The position numbers and the translations under genes were made by a program. Source: Thiothrix fructosivorans (GTDB lineage: Bacteria; Pseudomonadota; Gammaproteobacteria; Thiotrichales; Thiotrichaceae). Taken from it: 64,000 bases of DNA. A model generated the notes under the pieces. It did no database searches. It saw nothing but the letters and a program-made list of their open reading frames with translations, and had not been told where the DNA came from. Of the stretch, positions 43,778-51,632 are shown piece by piece. How positions within the stretch are numbered: position 1 is the first letter of the stretch; each line of letters begins with the position of its first letter. The stretch spans positions 558,001 to 622,000 of the forward strand of contig NZ_JAFMPM010000006.1 in the NCBI RefSeq assembly GCF_017349355.1, in the 5' to 3' direction.

Positions 43778-46355
43778 GGGAGAACATCACCTGCATGGAA
43801 TAAATTTTAAGTATGTGGGTGGTTTTTTTTACTTTCATATATCACAGGCTCATTTGGTAACGAATTTTTTTCGTGCAATAATTGAGCGTGCTTTTTTTTG
43901 TATTGAAGCGCAAAAATCAACAATTATTAAAATAAATTCAGATGGATCATTATTGTCGTTGCTTGCATATGAGAATTTTAATTCTCATGAATTTCCAGAA
44001 TTGCAGCATTCTACTTCTATAAAAAACAATTCATCAAAAACTATTTCTAAAAATTATACAACAACTTCCAACCCCCCGATCCTCCACCGCAAAGAACTAT
44101 TACTCCCTCCCGATCACCCCGACATCCCCAAATTCGCCGCTCTCACCAAGCAACTCGAAGATGCCGGACTTTTCAAAGACTCCCGCAAAATCGGCTATAA
44201 AAAACAATGGGAAGAACGTCTCCGCAATGCAGGTTACAAAGTCGTCGATCACCAGCTAGTCCGGCTAGATGGCAGTGAAATAGCGCCACTCCAAACTGTT
44301 GAACCAACTTCCAACGTCGAACGCCATCGCACCGCCCTAACCCGCTACGCCCTCTCCAAACCCATGCAACTCCTCGCCAAGCATGACTTTTTGGAAGGCA
44401 AACACACCATTTTCGACTACGGCTGCGGCAAAGGCAGCGATGTAGACATCCTGCGCCAAAATAACCTCACCGCCAACGGTTGGGACCCGCACTTCTGCCC
44501 CGAAAACCCCAAACACAGCGCCGATGTAGTCAACCTCGGCTTCGTCATCAACGTGATCGAAGACAAAGATGAACGCCTCGCCGCCGTGTTAGGCGCATAC
44601 CAACTTTGCACCCAATTCCTCTGCGCCGCCGTCATGCTCGGCGAACAATCCCCCGAACGCGGGCGTTTGTTCCGCGATGGCGTACTTACCAGCCGTAACA
44701 CCTTCCAACGCTACTACTCACAAGAAGAATTCCGCGAATACCTGCGCCGCGTGTTGGATGAAGACCCCGTTGCCGTCGGCCCCGGCGTGTTTTTCGTATT
44801 CAAAGACAAAGATGCCGAACAAGCCTTTTTGGAACGCCGCTACCGCAATCGCAGCACAGCCAATCGCCTAATTAACCAAATTCCCAAACAGCCCAAAGCA
44901 CCCAAGGCAACACGCCCGACCAAAACAGAAAAAGAACAAGCGTTCTACCAACAACACGCCGACTTGCTGGACGCATTATGGTTAAGTTGGCTTGAACTCG
45001 GTCGCCCACCGCAAGAAGATGAATTTCCGCAAGTTGCCGCCGTCAAAGACCTTTTCGGCACATGGCAACGCGGCTTGAACTTCCTGCAACGTTTCCACGG
45101 CACGGAAGCCTTGAAATTCGCGTTCGAGAGTCGCCGCGACGACCTCACCGTGTATTTCGCTATGCGCCGCTTCGACCAGCAGCGCGTCTACCGCCATTTA
45201 CCCGAAAGCCTCAAACGCGATGTGAAAGCCTTTTTCACCAGTTACCCGTTGGCGCAAACCGAAGGCGAACGCCTGCTGTTTTCCGCTGGCAACCCCGCCC
45301 TGATCCGCCAAATGTGCCACCAAGCCGCCGCGAGCGGCTACGGCTATTTGGATACCGAAGGCTCGTTGACCTTCCACACCTCACAAGTGGTGTTATTGCC
45401 GCCGATCTTGCGCGTTTACATCGGCTGCGCCACCCAAGTCTTCGGTGATGTCACCTCGGCTGATTTGCTGAAAATCCACGCCGAATCCGGCAAGCTCTCG
45501 CTGATGAAATACGACGATTTTGAGGAATTAGCCCTTCCGCGCTTGCTGGAACGCATCAAAATTAGCCTAGTTAACCAGCGTTTTGACTATTACAAATACG
45601 GCGAAACCTTCACGCCACCTTACTTGTATTTGAAAGCGCGTTTCCTCACCGCTGACTACCCACACTACGCCGAACAGCTTGCCTTTGACCAAGTCTTATC
45701 CGCTATCCCCGAACTGAATTTGGACGCTTACGGCATGTCCCCCGAACAATTCGACGCTGCCTTGCAACGCTTGCGATTGGAAGTGAACGGTTTCACCCTG
45801 CAAACCGCCAGTACCTTGCCTAAACTGGATGACCCGTGCGGTCAATACCACACGTTTCGCCACTTCATCGAATGCGGCGCAACCCAAGCCAAAACCGGCT
45901 TGCCCAACCTGCCCAAGCAAGCCGCCACCTACAACGCCCTCGCGGTGTTAGCGACCCAAGTACTTGACCCCGTGATGGATTATTTCGGCGGCATCCAATT
46001 AACCTACGGCTTCTGTTCGCCCGAACTGGCCAAACACATCAACGGCAGCATCGACCCCAAACGCGACCAACACGCCGCCCACGAACTCAATACCCGTGGC
46101 AACCTGATCTGTGAACGCAAGGGCGCAGCCTGTGACTTCATCGTCCCCGACGAAAACATGCTCGAAGTCGCCCAATGGATTGTGCAAAACACCCCCTTCG
46201 ACCGCCTGTATTTCTACGGCAACACCAAACCGCTCCACGTCAGCTACGGCGAAGAGCATAGCCGCGTAATCGTGCTGATGTTGGCAGGAAAGAGCGGGCG
46301 TTTGATTCCGAAGGTGGTGACAGCGGAAGCGTTTAATCGGATAACACCTGCGTGA
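43764..46355 (+). CDS. DNA phosphorothioation-associated putative methyltransferase
   Basis: The 863-residue protein starts MENFKGEHHLHG; a TTG at 43737 would add nine residues. The N-terminal family domain ends in NPPILHRKELLLPPDHP. Then come FAALTKQLEDAGL, a Rossmann S-adenosylmethionine motif FDYGCGKGSDVDIL (about 217), GWDPHF, and a long C-terminal region. This is the phosphorothioation-associated putative methyltransferase family, found beside dnd/ssp genes; its substrate is unknown. The first 100 codons are AT-rich, but from about 44065 the codon use becomes GC-rich, so the gene looks chimeric. Its 3' end recurs at 48319. Confidence 0.88.
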   Translation: MENFKGEHHLHGINFKYVGGFFYFHISQAHLVTNFFRAIIERAFFCIEAQKSTIIKINSDGSLLSLLAYENFNSHEFPELQHSTSIKNNSSKTISKNYTTTSNPPILHRKELLLPPDHPDIPKFAALTKQLEDAGLFKDSRKIGYKKQWEERLRNAGYKVVDHQLVRLDGSEIAPLQTVEPTSNVERHRTALTRYALSKPMQLLAKHDFLEGKHTIFDYGCGKGSDVDILRQNNLTANGWDPHFCPENPKHSADVVNLGFVINVIEDKDERLAAVLGAYQLCTQFLCAAVMLGEQSPERGRLFRDGVLTSRNTFQRYYSQEEFREYLRRVLDEDPVAVGPGVFFVFKDKDAEQAFLERRYRNRSTANRLINQIPKQPKAPKATRPTKTEKEQAFYQQHADLLDALWLSWLELGRPPQEDEFPQVAAVKDLFGTWQRGLNFLQRFHGTEALKFAFESRRDDLTVYFAMRRFDQQRVYRHLPESLKRDVKAFFTSYPLAQTEGERLLFSAGNPALIRQMCHQAAASGYGYLDTEGSLTFHTSQVVLLPPILRVYIGCATQVFGDVTSADLLKIHAESGKLSLMKYDDFEELALPRLLERIKISLVNQRFDYYKYGETFTPPYLYLKARFLTADYPHYAEQLAFDQVLSAIPELNLDAYGMSPEQFDAALQRLRLEVNGFTLQTASTLPKLDDPCGQYHTFRHFIECGATQAKTGLPNLPKQAATYNALAVLATQVLDPVMDYFGGIQLTYGFCSPELAKHINGSIDPKRDQHAAHELNTRGNLICERKGAACDFIVPDENMLEVAQWIVQNTPFDRLYFYGNTKPLHVSYGEEHSRVIVLMLAGKSGRLIPKVVTAEAFNRITPA

Positions 46356-46612
46356 CTCGATTAACTAACCATCACCATTCCCCCACATCACGCAGAACAG
46401 CCTCCGCCAGTTTGTCACTGATGTAGATGTTATTCGCTTGCAAGTACAAGATATACGGCTTGATCAGGTTGCGCGGCAAACCTCGTCCTTCAGGGCGGGG
46501 AGGATAGCGCGGGTGGCGAAGCCGCCCTATGTTCGCAGGTTAATCTGCCGAGCAACACCGTTTAGCACATAAATCCACTCTCATCCATGCGATTGTTGGC
46601 TACACTCAGAGA

Positions 46613-47845
46613 ATGCAACGACTCCAAGCCTTTAAATACGAACTCAAGCCAGACGGTGGACAACAGCGCAATCTGCGCCGTTATGCGGGTTCGTGCCGCT
46701 TTGTTTACAACAAGGCGTTAGCGTTGCAGCAAGCCAACCATGAAGCGGGTGAAAAATTCATTGGTTACGTGGCAATGGCAAAACATCTGACGGCGTGGCG
46801 CAATGGGGAAGAAACGCCGTGGCTGAAAAATGCCCCTGTTCATCCTTTGCAGCACGCCTTGAAGGACTTGGAAAAAGCCTACAAAAACTTCTTTGCCAAG
46901 CGTGCCGACTTCCCTCGGTTCAAACGCAAAGGCAGTGGCGACAGCTTCCGCTACCCTGATCCCAAACAAATCAAGCTTGACCAAGGTAACAACCGTATTT
47001 TCCTGCCCAAACTGGGCTGGATACGCTACCGCAACAGCCGTGAGGCGTTGGGGGAATTGCGCAATGTCACCGTTTCCGGCAAAAGCGGCAAGTGGTACAT
47101 CAGCATCCAAACCCAGCGGGAAGTGGAACAATCTGTGTCTACTACGGCTACTGGTGCTGAGTGCAGCCGAAGCATTGGTATTGACTTGGGCATAGCCCGT
47201 TTTGCCACGTTCTCGGATGGCAGCTATATTGCCCCGCTCAACAGCTTTAAAATCCAACAAGCCAAGCTCGCCAAATACCAACGGCGCATGACACACAAGC
47301 AGAAATTCAGTAACAACTGGAAAAAAGCCAAAGCAAAAGTCCAAAAAACACATACACAAATCGCCAACGCCCGCAGCGATTTCCTGCACAAAGCCACGAC
47401 CACCATCAGCCAAAACCACGCGGTAGTGTTCGTCGAAGATTTGCAGGTAAGAAATATGTCTAAATCAGCGGCAGGCACAGCAGAAAACCCCGGCACAAAC
47501 GTTGCAGCAAAGTCTGGTCTGAACAAAGCCATCCTCGACCAAGGCTGGGGTGAATTCCGGCGGCAACTGGATTATAAGACGGCATGGAACGGCGGGATGC
47601 TGTTTGTCGTGCCACCGCACCACACCAGCCAAACTTGCCCGTGTTGCGGTCATGTGTCAGCCGCTAACCGCCAAACCCAAGCTCGCTTTGCGTGTGTGGA
47701 ATGTGGCTATGAAAACCATGCCGATGTGGTCGGCGCGATCAATGTTAAAGAGCGGGGACACCGCTTGTTAGCCTGTGGAGATGTGGCATTACGCCTCTCG
47801 ATGAAGCAGGAATCCACCGAAGTAAGTCAGCTAATCCTTAGCTGA
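46613..47845 (+). CDS. tnpB: TnpB RNA-guided nuclease, full length
   Basis: The 410-residue protein starts MQRLQAFKYELKPDG. It has the helix-turn-helix/WED part (YAGSCRFVYNKALALQQ), the RuvC residues Asp in GIDLGIA (about 187), Glu in VFVEDL (about 268) and Asp in NHADVVGAIN (about 369), and the zinc ribbon TCPCCGHVSA...ACVECGY. All key residues are present. TnpB cuts DNA using a guide RNA made from the right end of its own element and so keeps the IS in the population. Its guide here would come from the host sequence after 47885. Confidence 0.93.
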   Translation: MQRLQAFKYELKPDGGQQRNLRRYAGSCRFVYNKALALQQANHEAGEKFIGYVAMAKHLTAWRNGEETPWLKNAPVHPLQHALKDLEKAYKNFFAKRADFPRFKRKGSGDSFRYPDPKQIKLDQGNNRIFLPKLGWIRYRNSREALGELRNVTVSGKSGKWYISIQTQREVEQSVSTTATGAECSRSIGIDLGIARFATFSDGSYIAPLNSFKIQQAKLAKYQRRMTHKQKFSNNWKKAKAKVQKTHTQIANARSDFLHKATTTISQNHAVVFVEDLQVRNMSKSAAGTAENPGTNVAAKSGLNKAILDQGWGEFRRQLDYKTAWNGGMLFVVPPHHTSQTCPCCGHVSAANRQTQARFACVECGYENHADVVGAINVKERGHRLLACGDVALRLSMKQESTEVSQLILS

Positions 47846-47857
47846 ATGCAGTAGGAA

Positions 47858-47885
47858 TCCCCTTCCTTCAGGGAGGGGAGGATGT
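47858..47885 (+). ncRNA. Right-end hairpin of the TnpB guide RNA (omega RNA)
   Basis: The stem cccctt-cc / gg-gagggg (47859-47866 with 47871-47878; loop ttca) sits just after tnpB and ends a few bases before the element's edge. In TnpB systems the 3' part of tnpB plus the right end forms the guide scaffold, and the spacer is the following host DNA. The full RNA start cannot be set from the sequence. Confidence 0.45.
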
Positions 47886-47995
47886 CAATTCCGCAAGCAG
47901 CCCTGCTTTTTTGGCACGACGCAAAATACCGACTGTGCCAATACGGGATCAGTGCAAGGGCAATCAGGGGACCACTGTCTGCGATAATGGCTGTT

Positions 47996-48247
47996 TTAGT
48001 CATCGCGTAACTCATCGGCAATCTGATCATCATCCAGATTCATGACGGGGATTTTCAAACGCCCAGTTTCAAACATGAAACGTAGTTTTTCCATGCCACA
48101 GAATTCGGCAGCTTTGCCCAAGGTCAGACGGTGTAATTCAAGCAGCTTGACCGCCAGCAGGAAGCGTAATTCTTCCTCCAACTCCTTGAGGGGCTTGCCC
48201 GATGTGATCAATAGATCATCTGCGTAAGGGATGGATAAAGCGTGCAT
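47996..48247 (-). CDS. UPF0175 family antitoxin-like protein
   Basis: The 83-residue protein starts MHALSIPYADDLLITSGKPL, with GGAGTG just upstream; ATG 48256 is less well placed. LRFLLAVKLLELHRLTLGKAAEFCGMEKLRFMFETG is the UPF0175 helix-turn-helix core, usually paired with a DUF3368 toxin, which follows here with overlap but is broken. The antitoxin frame itself is intact. Confidence 0.85.
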   Translation of the reverse strand: MHALSIPYADDLLITSGKPLKELEEELRFLLAVKLLELHRLTLGKAAEFCGMEKLRFMFETGRLKIPVMNLDDDQIADELRDD

Positions 48248-48318
48248 TAGGTTCACTCCGTATTTGTGTGACTGAGTTCATAGTACAACACTCTATCTTT
48301 CGTGGCGCAACTCAACCG

Positions 48319-48461
48319 CCAAACCGCTCCACGTCAGCTACGGCGAAGAGCATAGCCGCGTAATCGTGCTGATGTTGGCGGGGAAGAGTGGGCGTTTGAT
48401 TCCGAAGGTGGTGACGGCAGAAAGATTCGCGGAGTTGACCACAGATGCTCAGTCTACGTAA
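48319..48461 (+). pseudogene. Duplicated 3' end of the methyltransferase gene
   Basis: Bases 48319-48422 repeat 46225-46328, and the translation (KPLHVSYGEEHSRVIVLMLA and on to PKVVTAE) is identical, with only silent changes. It then ends differently, as RFAELTTDAQST, before TAA at 48461. This is the tail of a sibling allele. It stands beyond the toxin-antitoxin and TnpB block. Confidence 0.88.
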
Positions 48462-48515
48462 TTACCACCACAAGAGACTTGTCAAATCACCACTAATGGT
48501 TGTATATATGACACC

Positions 48516-48947
48516 ATGAAAGCACGAATTGTGATTGATACGAATGTGATGTTGTCGGCGTTACGCTCCAGTAGAGGAGCTTCTTACGCGCTTGTTTCAC
48601 AATTGCCGTTGGAGCATTTTCAAGTGGCGTTGTCTGTACCCTTATATACCGAATATCAGGATGTGCTGACCCGCGACGAACACATGACTGGGGCAAGCAG
48701 CAAAGCGGAAATTCTGCAATTCTTGCGTTATATCTGCGGAATCACGAGCCATCACGACATTTTCTTTTTATGGCGACCGTGGTTAAGCGATCCGAAAGAC
48801 GACATGGTACTAGAACTAGCGGTTGCTTCCTCTAGCCGTTACATCGTGACACACAACCTCCGTGATTTTGCCAATATTGATACCTTTGGGATCGAAGCGA
48901 TTACGCCGGGGCGTTTTCTTGAGTTATTAAGAGGTCAAACATCATGA
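48516..48947 (+). CDS. PIN-domain toxin
   Basis: The 143-residue protein starts MKARIVIDTNVMLSALRS. The PIN acidic residues are Asp in VIDTNV, Glu in YTEYQDVL, and Asp in SDPKDDMVLELA and HNLRDF. It matches the putative PIN toxin family (TIGR00305 type). The antitoxin follows, overlapping by ATGA. A TTGTCA...TATATA-like promoter and tgtatatatgacacc lie just before the start. All catalytic positions are intact. Confidence 0.9.
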   Translation: MKARIVIDTNVMLSALRSSRGASYALVSQLPLEHFQVALSVPLYTEYQDVLTRDEHMTGASSKAEILQFLRYICGITSHHDIFFLWRPWLSDPKDDMVLELAVASSSRYIVTHNLRDFANIDTFGIEAITPGRFLELLRGQTS

Positions 48948-49180
48948 CTACACTGACATTGCGTTTACCCCAATCCTTGCATGAGAAGATTAAAGAACTG
49001 GCAAAGGCGGATGGTGTCTCGATCAATCAATTTTTGGTAACGGCTGCGGCTGAAAAAATGTCTGCCTTGCTAACCAAAAATTATTTGGCACAAGAAGCCG
49101 CTCAAGCATCACGCGCAGATTTTCTCAAGGTTATGCGTGCTGTGCCAAATGTTGAACCGGCTACGTTTGATCGTTTGTGA
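48944..49180 (+). CDS. Ribbon-helix-helix antitoxin
   Basis: The 78-residue protein starts MTTLTLRLPQSLHEKIKELAKADGVSINQFLVTAAAEKM, a HicB/Arc-type ribbon-helix-helix. The C-terminal tail VPNVEPATFDRL would bind the PIN toxin encoded just upstream. The pair is in the less common toxin-first order. It probably also represses the operon. Confidence 0.88.
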   Translation: MTTLTLRLPQSLHEKIKELAKADGVSINQFLVTAAAEKMSALLTKNYLAQEAAQASRADFLKVMRAVPNVEPATFDRL

Positions 49181-49190
49181 TCAAACGTAG
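49161..49190 (+). terminator. Stem-loop at the end of the PIN/RHH operon
   Basis: The arms ctacgtttgatc (49161-49172) and gatcaaacgtag (49179-49190) pair perfectly over 12 bases with a 6-base loop. The hairpin includes the antitoxin stop codon and separates the operon from dusC. No strong T-run follows. Confidence 0.5.
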
Positions 49191-49222
49191 TCGAAAATCG
49201 TTAAACAATTAGCTGTTTACCC

Positions 49223-50158
49223 ATGCGCCTAATCCTCGCCCCCATGGAAGGCGTGATGGATCACACCATGCGCGACCTACTAACCCGCGTTGGCGGTTAC
49301 GAGCGCTGCGTGACCGAATTCGTGCGCGTGGTCGATCGACAATTGCCTAACCGTGTGTTCCACCGCGCCTGCCCCGAATTGCGTCAAGGCGGCAAAACCC
49401 CCGCCGGAACGCCGGTTTACGTGCAACTTCTCGGCGGCGACCCCGCCATTATGGCGCTCAACGCCCACGCGATTGAACGCTTAGGCGCACCCGGCATCGA
49501 CATCAATTTCGGCTGCCCTTCCAAAACCGTCAATAAAAGTGACGGCGGTTCGGTATTACTGCGCGAACCGGAACGCGTCCACGGCATTATTCGTGCCGTG
49601 CGCGAAGCGGTCAGCCCACACATTCCCGTCACCGCCAAAATCCGCCTCGGCTTCAAAGACAGCACGCTGTTTGAAGACATCGCCCTCGGTGTCGAAGCCG
49701 CTGGTGCAAGCGAACTCTGCATCCACGCCCGCACCAAGCAGCACGGCTACTTACCCCCCGCGTATTGGGCAGAAATCGGCAAAGTCAAACCGCAACTCAC
49801 GATTCCCGTGATTGCCAACGGCGAAATCTGGTCAGCCGCGAATGCACGGCAAGCCCAAGCCGAAAGTGGTTGTGTCGATTTAATGCTAGGGCGCGGCGCA
49901 TTGAGTTTCCCTGACCTTGCACGCGTCATTCACGCCCAACACGCGGGTGAAGCGTATACACCGTTGCCGTGGTCAGCCGTGCTACCGCTGGTGCAACACT
50001 ACGCCACACAGTTGGAAGCACGCGCCCCGAAATACGCCGTCAGTTTCGTCAAACAGTGGTTTACTTACTTGCGTCGCCAATACCCCGAAGCCGACACCCT
50101 TTTCCAACACATAAAACGCATGAAACTGCCGTGTGAGATCAAAGCGGCTATCATCTAG
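49223..50158 (+). CDS. dusC: tRNA-dihydrouridine(16) synthase
   Basis: The 311-residue FMN enzyme reduces uridine 16 in the tRNA D-loop. LAPMEGVMDHTMRDLLT, YVQLLGGDP, DINFGCPSKTVNKSDGG (catalytic Cys in GCPSK), HARTKQHGY and VIANGEIW are typical. The Cys site and the C-terminal region FVKQWFTYLRRQYPEA align with E. coli DusC. It is followed by cobO on the same strand. Confidence 0.94.
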   Translation: MRLILAPMEGVMDHTMRDLLTRVGGYERCVTEFVRVVDRQLPNRVFHRACPELRQGGKTPAGTPVYVQLLGGDPAIMALNAHAIERLGAPGIDINFGCPSKTVNKSDGGSVLLREPERVHGIIRAVREAVSPHIPVTAKIRLGFKDSTLFEDIALGVEAAGASELCIHARTKQHGYLPPAYWAEIGKVKPQLTIPVIANGEIWSAANARQAQAESGCVDLMLGRGALSFPDLARVIHAQHAGEAYTPLPWSAVLPLVQHYATQLEARAPKYAVSFVKQWFTYLRRQYPEADTLFQHIKRMKLPCEIKAAII

Positions 50159-50180
50159 CCTTTTCGCTAAGGTAACGACC

Positions 50181-50795
50181 ATGACTGACACCGCCGAGAA
50201 TCAACGTAACCAACGCCACGCCGCCCGCATGGCACGCAAAAAAGCCATCATTGATGCGAGCATTGCGCGTGCCGATCAGAAAAAAGGCTTGCTGCTGGTG
50301 CTCACCGGCAATGGCAAAGGCAAATCCAGCTCCGCTTTTGGCATGGTCGGGCGCTCTTTGGGGCATGGCATGAAAGTGGGCGTGTGCCAATTCCTCAAAA
50401 GCCGCACTGATACGGGTGAAGAAGCGTTTTTCAGCCGCGACCCTAACGTGGCATGGCATGTGTTAGGCGACGGGTTTACGTGGGAAACCCAAAACCGTGA
50501 GCAAGACATTGCCACCTCCCTACGCGGCTGGGCAGTCGCGCAGCACATGCTGGCTGATGCTAGTTATGACTTGGTGGTGTTGGATGAGCTGACGTATTTG
50601 TTGAATTACGGCTATCTGGATGCGGATCAAGTGCTCGACACGCTGGCGGCTCGCCCGCCGATGCAGCACGTTGTGGTGACAGGGCGTGCTGCCAGCGAAG
50701 CCTTACGTGACCTCGCTGACACCGTGTCAGAGATTGCGGACGTGAAACACGCCTACCGTGAGGGCATTACGGCGCAACCGGGGATTGATCTTTAA
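50181..50795 (+). CDS. cobO: Cob(I)yrinic acid a,c-diamide adenosyltransferase
   Basis: The protein, about 204 residues, starts MTDTAENQRNQRHAARM. The P-loop GNGKGKSSSAFGM lies near residue 40, with GVCQFLKSRTDTGEE, the Walker B-like DLVVLDELTYLLNYGYLD and VVVTGRAAS. It puts the adenosyl group on cobalt in cobalamin synthesis or salvage (BtuR/CobO). It converges on the lipoprotein gene, overlapping by 29 bases. Other cob genes lie 3-10 kb away. Confidence 0.95.
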   Translation: MTDTAENQRNQRHAARMARKKAIIDASIARADQKKGLLLVLTGNGKGKSSSAFGMVGRSLGHGMKVGVCQFLKSRTDTGEEAFFSRDPNVAWHVLGDGFTWETQNREQDIATSLRGWAVAQHMLADASYDLVVLDELTYLLNYGYLDADQVLDTLAARPPMQHVVVTGRAASEALRDLADTVSEIADVKHAYREGITAQPGIDL

Positions 50796-51615
50796 GCCAG
50801 CCATCCACCACGGTTTTCACCTGTGCGGCATAGGTATCGTAGGCTTTTTGCCACGCTGCTCCGGTTAAATCAGGGAAATGCAGCGGCTCACAATCTTGCG
50901 CGAGGATTTCGGTGGCGGCAAGCACATAGCCGTTGTTACGGTAGTGCCAGGTAAATTCTGCCCCACCGCATTGCAGTTTATGTTCAGGAAAAGTGCGTGG
51001 AATCAACATACTGGTGCGAATTTCTTTGTAGCCTTGCTCTTTCTGGTGATTGGTCAGGGTGATATTGCCATCCCCTTCGGCGAGGATGCGGTATTTGCCA
51101 TTGGTGATTTTCTGCAAGACCCACTGGTGGGGCGTGGTATCGCCACTGCGGAGCGCGGCAGCCGCATCTGCTTCCAAACATTGCACAGCGGAGAATGCCA
51201 CCACCCATTCCTTGGTCGCGCTTTTATCATCTAACTCAATCGGCGTGCTGAGCATGGTGCACGCAGCGCGTTTGCGCAGTGCGGTGGGGGTATACAGCGC
51301 GGCGAACTGTGGGTGAAAAGGGTTAACCGTGTTGGTCGCGGCGAGGGCGGTTTGCACGTTCTGCGGTGCGGGCTTGAATACGCTGTCATACGTTTCACCC
51401 ACGAGATCCGCTTTGTTGCGGTACAACACGGCTGTACCACTCGCAGGGGGCAGTGAAGCGCCTTGCGGGGGGAAACGCGTGGCAAAAGTGGCTTTGTACC
51501 AGCTATTGCTGAGCTTGACGGTTGGCTCGTCAGGCACGGCGCTGCTGCTGGCACTGAAGCAGCATCCCGCCACCAACAGTAAGGGGGCGATTATTTTGGT
51601 ATTGCACACCATCAA
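50767..51615 (-). CDS. Secreted lipoprotein of unknown function
   Basis: The 282-residue protein has the signal MMVCNTKIIAPLLLVAGCCF, with a lipobox L-V-A-G-C. No known domain is recognised. It has about five cysteines after the lipobox (ACTMLS, QCLEAD, LQCGGAEF, QDCEPL) that may pair in the periplasm. It lies 17 bases after the larger Pro-rich protein gene on the same strand, so the two may be functionally linked. Confidence 0.7.
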   Translation of the reverse strand: MMVCNTKIIAPLLLVAGCCFSASSSAVPDEPTVKLSNSWYKATFATRFPPQGASLPPASGTAVLYRNKADLVGETYDSVFKPAPQNVQTALAATNTVNPFHPQFAALYTPTALRKRAACTMLSTPIELDDKSATKEWVVAFSAVQCLEADAAAALRSGDTTPHQWVLQKITNGKYRILAEGDGNITLTNHQKEQGYKEIRTSMLIPRTFPEHKLQCGGAEFTWHYRNNGYVLAATEILAQDCEPLHFPDLTGAAWQKAYDTYAAQVKTVVDGWLKDQSPVAP

Positions 51616-51632
51616 GTATTTATCCTCCGTGA

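Larger units (their letters stand above)
46474..47885 (+). mobile_element. IS200/IS605-type element with tnpB only
   Basis: The edges are placed where the host DUF3368 frame rejoins (GCGGAATTG to CGCAACCTG on the minus strand). Near the left end are hairpins around cctcgtccttcagggcgggg and gggtggcgaagccgccc. Near the right end is tccccttccttcagggaggg. The similar left and right hairpins are typical of IS605-type ends. There is no tnpA, so it would need a TnpA from elsewhere. No target duplication is seen, as expected for this family. Confidence 0.75.
46372..48003 (-). pseudogene. DUF3368 PIN-like toxin, deleted and split by a TnpB element
   Basis: The minus-strand start MTKTAIIADSGPLIALALI (48003) is the usual N-terminus of DUF3368 PIN toxins and overlaps the antitoxin stop. 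After about 20 codons the frame shifts straight into GTVGILRRAKKAGLLAEL, a C-terminal DUF3368 motif, so about 90 residues are deleted. The TnpB element interrupts at 47885/46474. The end resumes as RNLIKPYILYLQANNIYISD and runs to a stop at 46372. The toxin cannot work. Confidence 0.78.
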
